This document shows, in pieces, positions 40,697 through 49,043 of a DNA stretch of 64,000 bases. How positions within the stretch are numbered: the first letter of the stretch is position 1; each line of letters starts with the position of its first letter. The translations under genes were made by a program, and so were the position numbers. The DNA lies in contig NZ_AP024678.1 in assembly GCF_025999095.1 (NCBI RefSeq), positions 713,527 to 777,526 of the forward strand. Reading direction: 5' to 3'. Under the pieces are notes generated by a model. That model did no database searches. It was not told the DNA's origin and saw nothing but the letters and a program-made list of their open reading frames with translations. The DNA is from Thermosynechococcus sp. (lineage in GTDB: Bacteria > Cyanobacteriota > Cyanobacteriia > Thermosynechococcales > Thermosynechococcaceae).

Positions 40697-42373
40697 GTGA
40701 ACGACGGTGACAACAACCTGGCTCCGGGCGACGTCGTCGCGGGCTTGGAACCTTCGGAGCTGGTCGAGATCCAGCGCGTCGCTCCCTTCGGCAATAAGAC
40801 GCTGGTTGAAGGCGTCGGGCTCCAGTCCGGCCGGATGGTGAAGCGGCCTCTGACCGCTGAGGAGCTGGCCGCGCTTGTCAAAGTCCGCGGCCGATTCCGT
40901 ACGTTCGATGGCGATGCCAGCCTCTTCCTCCTCGGCGTCGAGGCCGAGCGCATCCGCATCGCCCATCAGTTCGACCCGCTTTTTGCCGTCAACTCCAGCA
41001 TCGTGGATCCACTGCCTCACCAGGTCGAGGCCGTCTATCGCTATCTTTTGCCCCTTCCCAGAATCCGGTTTTTGCTTGCCGACGATACAGGTGCCGGCAA
41101 GACGATCATGACCGGCCTTTTGATCAAAGAGCTGCTCTTCCGGGGAGTGATCCAGAAGATCCTCATCATCACCCCCGGCGGCCTGACGAAACAGTGGCAA
41201 GAAGAGGAGTTCCAGGAGAAGTTCGGCCTCCACGCGCGGCTGGTGGATCGCGCGTCTTTCCAAGCGGAGCCCGGCCAGTTCTCCCGCAACGAAGAGGGGA
41301 TCTTCGTCACCTCCATCGATTTCCTGGCGCGGAATGAAGGCTGTCTCAAGGCCGCATCGGCAACTCAGTGGGACCTCGTGGTGGTGGACGAGGCCCACAA
41401 GCTCTCGGCCTATGAGTACGGCACCAAGCTCGAGGAGAGTAAACGCTACAAGGCGCTGAAGGCGATCGCCCCCAAGACCGATCATCTGCTCTTCCTCACG
41501 GCGACGCCGCACCGAGGACGAAAGGACACCTTCCGCCGGCTTCTTTTGCTGCTCGATGAGGACCTGTTCCAGAAAGATGAACACGTTGCCGACCGGGTGC
41601 GCGAGCAGGCGGCGCCCTACGGGGCTTCAGGAGCGGAGGATTTCGAGGACGAGTGCCCGATCAGCGAGGCGCGCAACCGCTTCTTCCTCCGCCGGCTGAA
41701 GGAGGAGATGGTGAACTGGGACGGGCAACCCCTTTTCAAGCCGCGCCACACCAAGACGATCGGCTACGACCTCACCCCTGAGGAGAAGACGCTCTACGAC
41801 GCGGTGACGAGCTACGTCCGCTCGAAGCGCAAGGAGGCCAAGGCGAAGAAGAACCGGAACGTTGAGCTGACCCTCATGGTCATGCAGCGGCGGCTGGCCA
41901 GTAGCCTCTACGCAATCACGCGGACGCTGGAAAACCGGCTGCGTGCCCTCAACGAGGTCCTCGCCATCCTGCGGGATCCGCGCCGGTCGGAGGCGGAGAA
42001 GAAGCGGCTTCTGCGGGCACCCTCTGATCTGAGCGACCCACAAGACATCACGGAATACGAAGACCTGACCGAAGAGGAACGCGAGCGGATCGATCAGCGG
42101 ATCTTCCGCTAGGTTCTCACCGATGACCCGGACAAGGTCGAGGAAGAACGGGACGAAGTCGAGCGCCTTTTCCGCCTGGCCGAGGGCCTCAAGGATCACA
42201 CGGAAGCGAAGTTCGCCGAACTGCTCGCCGTTCTGGATTCCTCCGACGTGATCCGCGCGGAGGTTGGCGTAAAGCAGACCCGAGACTGGGGGCTCTGGCG
42301 ATTGGCCGAGCAACGGATGGCGCGCACGCCACCGACTGCACAATTAGCATACACGGGAGGAAGCGATAGATGA
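40697..42373 (+). pseudogene. SNF2/DEAD-type helicase broken by an in-frame TAG and 3' deletion
   Basis: First gene of the operon. From GTG 40697, 471 codons are open. They encode an N-terminal domain, then Walker A in DDTGAGKTIMTGLLIKELLF (131-136), motif Ia-like ITPGGLTKQW, DEAH in VVDEAHKL near 230, and motif III FLTATPHRG. TAG at 42110-42112 stops it. The same frame then continues without any other stop (VLTDDPDKVEEERDEVERLF, AKFAELLAVLDSS) to a TGA at 42371-42373. That TGA overlaps the next gene's ATG as ATGA. The whole C-terminal RecA lobe (motifs IV-VI) is absent, so besides the nonsense codon a deletion after LAVLDSS is likely. A 471-residue N-terminal lobe could still be made. Confidence 0.75.
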
Positions 42374-45300
42374 AAACGGTTCGCGATGCCTGCCAACTCC
42401 AACCCAACGCCCTTTCGATCAAGGTCAGCGACCAGATCGAGCAGCTCGACGAACTGATCGCCGAGGAGCATGACGGGATCGCTTTCTTTGAGCGAACTCA
42501 CATCACGCAGGGCATGCAGGACCTGATCAGCGAGGGCATCGCGCGCCTTGCGGGGGCTTCATCCCAGGCGGTCTTTCATCTCAAACAGGCGATGGGCGGC
42601 GGCAAGACGCACCTGCTCGTCGGTTTCGGCCTGCTGGCCAAACACCCCGCGCTGCGCAGGAAGTATTGCGCGGGGGTGGCGCATATCGATGCCTTTGAAA
42701 GCACTGCGATCGCGGCGTTCAATGGCCGCAACAGTCCAGACCACTTTTTCTGGGGTGAGATCGCCGAGCAGCTCGGCAAGGGCGAGCAGTTTCGCGAGTT
42801 CTGGACTTCTGGCCCGAAGGCGCCGGACGAAAAGGACTGGCTCAAGCTTTTCGAAGGCGACCGGCCGGTCCTGGTCCTGCTCGACGAGATGCCGCCGTAC
42901 TTCCACTACCTGGACACGCAGAAAGTGGGCAACGGTACGGTCGCAGACATCGCCACGCGCGCCTTCGCCAACCTGCTAACCGCCGCGGGCAAGAAAAAGA
43001 ACGTCTGCGTCGTTGTTTCCGACCTGGCGGCAGCCTACGAGACCGGCGGTAGACTTATCAACCGTGCGCTTCAAGACGCACGTGCCGAACTCGGTCGGCA
43101 GGAACGCGCCATCACCCCAGTAGACCTCGCCGCCAACGAGATCTACGACATCCTGCGCAAGCGCCTATTCACCAAGCTGCCCGACAAGTCGGAGATTGAC
43201 GGGATTGCCAGTGCCTACGGGCGCAAGCTTGTCGAGGCGGCCAAGGCCAAGACGACGCATCGCGGCGCTGAGGCGATCGCCGACGAGATAGCGGCCACCT
43301 ATCCCTTCCATCCGCGGTTCAAGAACGTCGTGGCGCTGTTCAAGGAGAACGAGCAGTTCAAGCAAACCCGCGGCCTGCTGGAGCTCGTCTCGCGCCTGCT
43401 CAAGTCTGTCTGGGAGCGCAAGGACAACGACGTCTTCTTGATCGGCCCGCAGCACTTTGATCTTTCCATCCCCGAGGTGCGCGACAAGCTCACTGAGATT
43501 TCCGGCATGCGCGATGTGATCGCCAAGGACATCTGGGACGCCCAGCAGTCCGCGCACGCTCAGTTGATCGACCTTGAGACCGGAAACGATGCGGCACAGC
43601 AAGTAAGCACGCTTCTGCTGACCGCAAGCCTTTCTACTGCGGTCAATGCCGTGAAGGGCCTCACGCGCGAGGAAATGGTCGAGTGCCTAGTGACACCGCT
43701 GCGCGAGCCGTCGGAGTTCCTGACCGCCTTCCAGGAGCTGGAGAAAGCCGCCTGGTACTTGCACCACACGCCCGAGGGCCGCTTTTACTTCGACCGCCAG
43801 GAGAACCTGACCAAGCTTCTGCAGAGCCTCGCCAACGATGCGCCGGAAAACCAGATCGATGAACTGATCCGCCACCGTCTGCGCGAGATGTTCAAGCCGA
43901 CGCGCAAGACGGCCTACGAGGAGGTTCTACCACTGCCGCGCCTTGACGAGGTGGCCGAGCGCGTGCGCCGCGGCCGCGTGCTCGTGATCGTAAGCCCCGA
44001 TTCGAAGATCCCGCCTGCGGAAGTGCAGCGCTTCTTCGAGGGGCTGAGCCAGAAGAACAATCTGCTGGTCCTCACCGGTGACAAGACGGCGATGGGCAGC
44101 GTCGAGAAGGCGGCCCGCCAGCTCTATGCGGCGCAGAAGGCCGACGGGCGTATCCCGAAGGGCCATCCGCAGCGCGAAGACCTCGAGCGCAAGCAGGCGG
44201 CCTACGAGCAGGACTTCAACGCCACGGTGCTCGGGCTCTTCGACAAGGTGCTGTTCCCGATCCAGCGCGCCGGCCGGGAGGCTCAGCTCGCCGCCAAGGC
44301 GCTCGACATGACGCGCGACGCGACCAAGCCCTTCGATGGCGAGGCGCAGATCGAAAAGACCCTGGTCTCCAACCCGCTCAAGCTCTACCTCGATGTCGAG
44401 AAGGACTTCGACGCGATCCGCGACAAGGCCGAGGACCTGCTCTGGCCCGCCGGCCAGGCCGAGACGCGCTGGTCTGATGCCGCCGACCGCTACGCGGAGC
44501 AGGCAGGCATGCCCTGGCTGCCGCCGCGCGGTCTCGACTGGCTCAAGGGCATCGCCATAAACCGCGGCCTTTGGGAGGACCTCGGCAACGGGTACGTGAC
44601 CAAGAAGCCTGCGAAGAAGCGCACTTCGGCCCAAGTCGTGATCGAGCAGGGCCCGGATGACGAGGGGCGCGTGCGCCTGAAGGTCAACCCGGTGCATGCC
44701 GGTCCGGCGCCGCGCATCCACTACGCCGAGGAATCACCGGTATCGGAGTCGAGCCCGGTGCTCAAAGAGAACCCGTTCACGACGAAAGCCTTGCGCGTGC
44801 GCTTTCTCGTCTGCGATCCTTCCGGCCAGTACGAAACCGGCGATCCGGTGGTCTGGCGCAACCGGCTCGTGCTGCGCAATCGGCTCAGCGAGCAAGGCGG
44901 CAAGCGGCTGGTCGAACTCTTCGTCGCCCCACGCGGCGAGATCCGCTACACGCTCGACGGCAGCGAGCCGCGTGACGGCACACGGTACGAAGGGCCCGTC
45001 GAGATCGGCGACGGCGAGGTGCTGCTGCGCGTCTTCGCCACCGCCGGCGACCTCGAGGCCAAGGACGAGTTCCGCTTCCCGGCAAAGGGCAAGAAGGGTG
45101 TGCAGCTCGACGAGACCAAGCCCGCGCGCCTCATCTCCCGCACGGGCCACAAGCTCGATTCGCGAGCTTCGACTTTCGAAGGGCTCAAGCAGGCGGGTGA
45201 CCTGGGCACCCTCTTCGAAAGCGTGACGCTGACCGTCGGCCAGGGCGCGCAGGTCGCGCAGCTCATGGTCGGCGAAATCCAGGTGGAGGCCACCTTTCTC

Positions 45301-45453
45301 ACTCAGATCCTCGAGAAGGTGCTCGACAAGTTCCCGCCGGATGCGCCGATCACCATGAGCTTCCGCAAGGCGCATTTCCAATCGGGGCACGACCTGAAGC
45401 AGTTTTGCGAAAAACTCGGCATTGAGCTTGCCCAAGGGAGCGTCGAGCAGTGA
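42370..45453 (+). CDS. DUF499 ATPase of the defence operon
   Basis: A 1027-residue P-loop ATPase. Walker A is in QAMGGGKTHLLVGFGLLA (GGGKT at 76-80) and Walker B in VLVLLDEMPPY (170-173), with a sensor-like CVVVSDLAAAYE near 220. The middle third is helical. Near 845-905 a small beta domain of chitobiase/Fn3 type (VAPRGEIRYTLDGSEPRDGTRY) is inserted, and a helical C-terminus follows. It matches DUF499 proteins that travel with DUF1156 methylases in defence islands. ATG 42370 overlaps the preceding frame (ATGA) and has GGGAGGA upstream. Its stop overlaps the next GTG (GTGA). It is GC-rich, unlike host genes. Likely a motor or loader for the complex; the exact role is inferred. Confidence 0.85.
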   Translation: MKTVRDACQLQPNALSIKVSDQIEQLDELIAEEHDGIAFFERTHITQGMQDLISEGIARLAGASSQAVFHLKQAMGGGKTHLLVGFGLLAKHPALRRKYCAGVAHIDAFESTAIAAFNGRNSPDHFFWGEIAEQLGKGEQFREFWTSGPKAPDEKDWLKLFEGDRPVLVLLDEMPPYFHYLDTQKVGNGTVADIATRAFANLLTAAGKKKNVCVVVSDLAAAYETGGRLINRALQDARAELGRQERAITPVDLAANEIYDILRKRLFTKLPDKSEIDGIASAYGRKLVEAAKAKTTHRGAEAIADEIAATYPFHPRFKNVVALFKENEQFKQTRGLLELVSRLLKSVWERKDNDVFLIGPQHFDLSIPEVRDKLTEISGMRDVIAKDIWDAQQSAHAQLIDLETGNDAAQQVSTLLLTASLSTAVNAVKGLTREEMVECLVTPLREPSEFLTAFQELEKAAWYLHHTPEGRFYFDRQENLTKLLQSLANDAPENQIDELIRHRLREMFKPTRKTAYEEVLPLPRLDEVAERVRRGRVLVIVSPDSKIPPAEVQRFFEGLSQKNNLLVLTGDKTAMGSVEKAARQLYAAQKADGRIPKGHPQREDLERKQAAYEQDFNATVLGLFDKVLFPIQRAGREAQLAAKALDMTRDATKPFDGEAQIEKTLVSNPLKLYLDVEKDFDAIRDKAEDLLWPAGQAETRWSDAADRYAEQAGMPWLPPRGLDWLKGIAINRGLWEDLGNGYVTKKPAKKRTSAQVVIEQGPDDEGRVRLKVNPVHAGPAPRIHYAEESPVSESSPVLKENPFTTKALRVRFLVCDPSGQYETGDPVVWRNRLVLRNRLSEQGGKRLVELFVAPRGEIRYTLDGSEPRDGTRYEGPVEIGDGEVLLRVFATAGDLEAKDEFRFPAKGKKGVQLDETKPARLISRTGHKLDSRASTFEGLKQAGDLGTLFESVTLTVGQGAQVAQLMVGEIQVEATFLTQILEKVLDKFPPDAPITMSFRKAHFQSGHDLKQFCEKLGIELAQGSVEQ

Positions 45454-46025
45454 GCGAGAAACCTGCCACCGTGGACTTCGGCGCCCCCGAAGGGTTTGGT
45501 GCGCACGTCTTCCGCGTCGAGATCCCGGCCGCGCGCGCGGGCGAGGTCCGCATCGTCGAGGACTACGGCTACCGCGGCAGCGAAGCCGGCATTCCCCGAG
45601 AAGAGGAGCGCGTTGTCCTCGAACGCCGCATCTGGTCCGCAATCGCCGACGTCGCCCGCCGCGAGTTCAACAGCCGTCTGAAGGCCGCGGGCCTCAAGAC
45701 CGGCCGCTGGCACGCAGGCAACAACCTGGTCGAGCGCCTGCTGGGCCGCGAACTCTGCGTCCTCGCCTGGGCCGCGGAGAAGGCGACCGACGCCGAGCTG
45801 CCGGTGATCGGCAGCAAGTGGGCGGCGCTGCGTCCCGAGGAGCGCTGGTGGCTCTTCATGGTGACCGTAGCCGAGGCCGGCCTGCCGGACGACCACGACC
45901 GCGGCTGGCGCCGAGCGTTGCACCTGGCGCTCGCCGACGGCGAGGCGCCCAAGCCGAGCCGCCGTCGCCCGCGCCCCGCCGAGCCGGATCTCCTCGAGTT
46001 GCCGCTTTTCCGGGGGAAGGCATGA
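45450..46025 (+). CDS. DUF3780 protein of the defence operon
   Basis: A 191-residue soluble protein: TVDFGAPEGFGAHVFRVEIP at the N-terminus, YGYRGSEAGIPREEERVVLERRIWSAIADVARREFN (in two parts) in the middle, LEAGxxTGRWHAGNNLVERLLGRELCVLAWA-type segment near 80-105, and a charged Arg/Pro-rich tail. These match what I recall as DUF3780, a family known only beside DUF499 and DUF1156 genes. No catalytic residues are obvious; a bridging or regulatory subunit is plausible. It starts at GTG 45450 overlapping the DUF499 stop, and its TGA overlaps the methylase ATG, so all three are translationally coupled. Confidence 0.8.
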   Translation: MSEKPATVDFGAPEGFGAHVFRVEIPAARAGEVRIVEDYGYRGSEAGIPREEERVVLERRIWSAIADVARREFNSRLKAAGLKTGRWHAGNNLVERLLGRELCVLAWAAEKATDAELPVIGSKWAALRPEERWWLFMVTVAEAGLPDDHDRGWRRALHLALADGEAPKPSRRRPRPAEPDLLELPLFRGKA

Positions 46026-49000
46026 ACCGCGCCGCCACCGAGCACGCCGCCGTCGTGCCGCTCTCGCTTGCCGAGGCGCCCGCCATCATTGAGCGGCTGC
46101 TGCCGGTGCAGAAGCTCTCGGCCGAGGCGTACAAGGAGCAGATGGCGGTGCACGGCAAGACCCTCACCGCCCTCGGCTCCTACTGGAAGGGGCGCAAGCC
46201 GCTGATCCTCGCCAAGGCCTGCGTGCTGGGCTGCCTGCTGCCGGCCACCGACGACCCCAAGCGCGACCTCGAGATCTTCGAGATGCTCATGGGCATGGAC
46301 GAGCGCTCGTTTGCCGCCCGCGCCAAGCGCCGGCCGAAACCGAAGGAGATCCTCGGGAAACTGTCGCTCGCACGCATCCGCGACTACTTCGAAGTCACGC
46401 CCGACGACGCGCTGCCGCAGTCGTCGCCGGTGGACTGGTCCAATCCGGCCTACGCCAAGGCCAAGGTCGCCTGGCGCAAGGACCTTCCTGAATCCGAGCG
46501 TCGCCGGCTCGAGGCGCAGATGCTGCCCAAGGTTCCGTATCGCACGCTCGTCGAAGGGAGTTACCGGCCCGAAGAGGTGCCGGACGTCCACGACCACATC
46601 TGGGAGGAGGTCAACGCGCACCTCGGCACCCAGGCGCGTTCCTTTCCGGAGCTCGTCGAGCAGCTGGGCATCATGCGCTTCGGCCACCGGCCGCGCGTGG
46701 CCGATACCTTCTGCGGCTCGGGGCAGATCCCGTTCGAGGCGGCGCGGCTGGGCTGCGACGTCTACGCCTCCGACCTCAACCCCGTGGCCTGCATGCTCAC
46801 CTGGGGGGCGTTTCACATCGTCGGCGGCACGCCCGAGGCGCGCGCGCAGCTCGAGCGCGACCAGCAGGCGCTGGTCGAGAAGGTGCAGACCGAGATCGAC
46901 CGTTTGGGGATCGAGGAAGACGGCCGCGGCTGGCGGGCGAAGGCGTTCCTCTACTGCGTCGAGGCCCGCTGCCCGCAGACCGGCTGGATGGTGCCGCTGC
47001 TGCCCACGCTCGTCGTGAGCAAGGGCTACCGGGTCATTGCCGAGCTGGTGCCCGACCCGGCGAATAAGCGCTACGACATCGCCATCCGTTCGGGGGTGAG
47101 CGACGCGGAGCTCCAGGCGGCAGAAAAGGGCACGGTGCGCTCCGACGGGCGCGGCCAGGACCCGTACCTGGTGCACACCGTGGACGGGCGCGAGTACCGC
47201 ACCAAGATCTCGACCCTGCGCGGCGACTACCGCAAGCCGGACGGCACCACCGGCAACCGCCTGCGCCTGTGGGAGAAACACGACTTCAAACCGCGGCCGG
47301 ACGATATCTTCCAGGAGCGGCTCTACTGCATCCAGTGGATGCGGCCGAAGGGGTCAGGCAAGAGCTACGAGTACGAGTTCCGCGCCGTGACCGAGGAGGA
47401 CCTCGCGCGCGAGCGCATCGTGGAGGAGTACGTGGCGCAGCACCTGGCCGAGTGGCAAGAGAAGGGCTTCGTGCCCGACATGCGCATCGAACCGGGGGAC
47501 AAGACCGACGAGCCGATCCGCACGCGCGGCTGGACCCACTGGCACCACCTGTTCAACCCAAGGCAGTTGCTGTTGGGGGCGCTGATCAACCGCGAGCGTC
47601 GGGCTGGAGTCAAGTTAATCGTAGCGCAATGCGTCGACTGGAACGCTCGACTATGCACTTGGAATCGGTTTGGAGGCGGTGGCGGGATTGTTCAGCACAC
47701 TTTTACTAATCAGGCGCTTAATACTCTGTTTGACTACGCCTGCCGGGGATTCGCCTACACGCTTGGCTTCCTGGTTCCGAGCTATCGCTCGTTCCCACTG
47801 AACCATGTGGCAAGGACCGTCGCCAACATCTCAGCCGATCAGATCAACGAGCACGTCGACACCTTCATCACCGACCCCCCCTACGGCGACGCAGTGAAGT
47901 ACGAGGAGATCCTCGAGTTCTTCATCGCCTGGCTGCGCAAGAACCCGCCTCCGGAGTTCGCGAACTGGGTCTGGGACAGCCGCCGCGCGTTGGCCATCCA
48001 GGGCGAAGACGAGGATTTCCGCCGCAAGATGGTCGCGGCCTACCGGCGCATGACCGAGTGCATGCCGGACAACGGCCTGCAGGTCATCATGTTCACCCAC
48101 CAGTCGGGCGCCATCTGGGCCGACATGGCGAACATCGTCTGGGCCGCGGGCCTGCAGGTGACCGCCGCCTGGTACGTGGTGACCGAGACCGATAGCGCCC
48201 TGCGCGAAGGCAGCTACGTGAAGGGCACGGTGCTGCTGGTGTGCCGCAAGCGCAAAGGCGAACGCAAGACCACGCGCGATGACCTCGCCTGGGAGATCCA
48301 GGAGGAGGTGGAAAAGCAGGTGCAGGCACTCACGGGCCTCAACCAGGAGGCGCGGGGGCTGTACCGCGACGAGAACGTCTTCGCGGACGCCGACCTGCAG
48401 ATGGCCGGTTACGCCGCGGCCCTGCGTTGCCTGACCCGCTACGCTCGCATCGACGGCCGCGACATGACCACCGAGGCGCTGCGGCCGCGGGTGAAGGGCG
48501 AGACCACCTTCGTGGACGAGCTGATCGCCTTCGCGGTGGACACCGCCAACGGCTGCCTCGTGCCGCAGGGCATCGACCGGCGGCTCTGGGAGAAGCTCTC
48601 GGGCGCCGAGCGCTTTTATCTCAAGATGCTTGACCTCGAAGCACGTGGCGTGCACACGCTCGACAACTACCAGAACTTCGCCAAGGCCTTCAAGGTGCGC
48701 AACTTCTACGCGCTGATGGGCGATCGGCGCGCCAATCACGCGCGGCTCAAAAGCGCCGTCGAGTTCGGCCGCGCCGAGATGGGCGAGGGCTCGGAGCTGT
48801 ACGGTTCGCTCCTGCGCGCCGTGCTCTATGCGCTGATGGAACTGCAACAGGAAGTGGACACCGACCAGGTGCTGGCGCACCTGACGCACAACGTGCCCGA
48901 CTACTACGGCGACCTGACCCAGCGCGAGCGCATCATCGCAGTGGCCGATTATTTGGCTGGTCGGCTGAAGTTCGTGCGTCCCGAAGAGGCGAGCGCGGCG

Positions 49001-49042
49001 CGCGTGCTGGCCGAGGCGGTGCGCAACCAGCGGATTGGCTGA
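46022..49042 (+). CDS. DUF1156 adenine-specific DNA methyltransferase
   Basis: A 1006-residue methylase. The N-terminal DUF1156-like part (LLPVQKLSAEAYKEQMA, ILAKACVLGCLLPATDDP) is followed by motif I for S-adenosylmethionine (RVADTFCGSGQIPFEAARLG, near 227) and the catalytic DPPY of N6-adenine methylases (TDPPYGDAVKYEEILEFF, DPPY at 618-621). The C-terminal half is helical. Motif I precedes DPPY, so it is not circularly permuted. ATG 46022 is chosen because it overlaps the DUF3780 stop; the open frame upstream is a shadow of that gene. It should mark self DNA so that the helicase/nuclease parts act on unmodified phage DNA. The stretch 47600-47790 is visibly less GC-rich than its surroundings. 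Confidence 0.88.
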   Translation: MNRAATEHAAVVPLSLAEAPAIIERLLPVQKLSAEAYKEQMAVHGKTLTALGSYWKGRKPLILAKACVLGCLLPATDDPKRDLEIFEMLMGMDERSFAARAKRRPKPKEILGKLSLARIRDYFEVTPDDALPQSSPVDWSNPAYAKAKVAWRKDLPESERRRLEAQMLPKVPYRTLVEGSYRPEEVPDVHDHIWEEVNAHLGTQARSFPELVEQLGIMRFGHRPRVADTFCGSGQIPFEAARLGCDVYASDLNPVACMLTWGAFHIVGGTPEARAQLERDQQALVEKVQTEIDRLGIEEDGRGWRAKAFLYCVEARCPQTGWMVPLLPTLVVSKGYRVIAELVPDPANKRYDIAIRSGVSDAELQAAEKGTVRSDGRGQDPYLVHTVDGREYRTKISTLRGDYRKPDGTTGNRLRLWEKHDFKPRPDDIFQERLYCIQWMRPKGSGKSYEYEFRAVTEEDLARERIVEEYVAQHLAEWQEKGFVPDMRIEPGDKTDEPIRTRGWTHWHHLFNPRQLLLGALINRERRAGVKLIVAQCVDWNARLCTWNRFGGGGGIVQHTFTNQALNTLFDYACRGFAYTLGFLVPSYRSFPLNHVARTVANISADQINEHVDTFITDPPYGDAVKYEEILEFFIAWLRKNPPPEFANWVWDSRRALAIQGEDEDFRRKMVAAYRRMTECMPDNGLQVIMFTHQSGAIWADMANIVWAAGLQVTAAWYVVTETDSALREGSYVKGTVLLVCRKRKGERKTTRDDLAWEIQEEVEKQVQALTGLNQEARGLYRDENVFADADLQMAGYAAALRCLTRYARIDGRDMTTEALRPRVKGETTFVDELIAFAVDTANGCLVPQGIDRRLWEKLSGAERFYLKMLDLEARGVHTLDNYQNFAKAFKVRNFYALMGDRRANHARLKSAVEFGRAEMGEGSELYGSLLRAVLYALMELQQEVDTDQVLAHLTHNVPDYYGDLTQRERIIAVADYLAGRLKFVRPEEASAARVLAEAVRNQRIG

Positions 49043-49043
49043 G

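Noticed and set aside
40676-41584. Minus-strand open frame of 302 codons opposite the first helicase
   Set aside because: Opposite strand shows the helicase motifs; this frame overlaps the operon promoter and has none.
42110-42112. TAG as a recoded (pyrrolysine-like) or readthrough codon
   Set aside because: No recoding machinery or stem-loop signal seen, and the second helicase lobe is missing anyway; a nonsense mutation is simpler.
45569-47281. Minus-strand open frame of 570 codons across the DUF3780 and methylase genes
   Set aside because: High GC makes antisense frames long by chance; it has no recognisable motif and the plus-strand genes have clear catalytic motifs.
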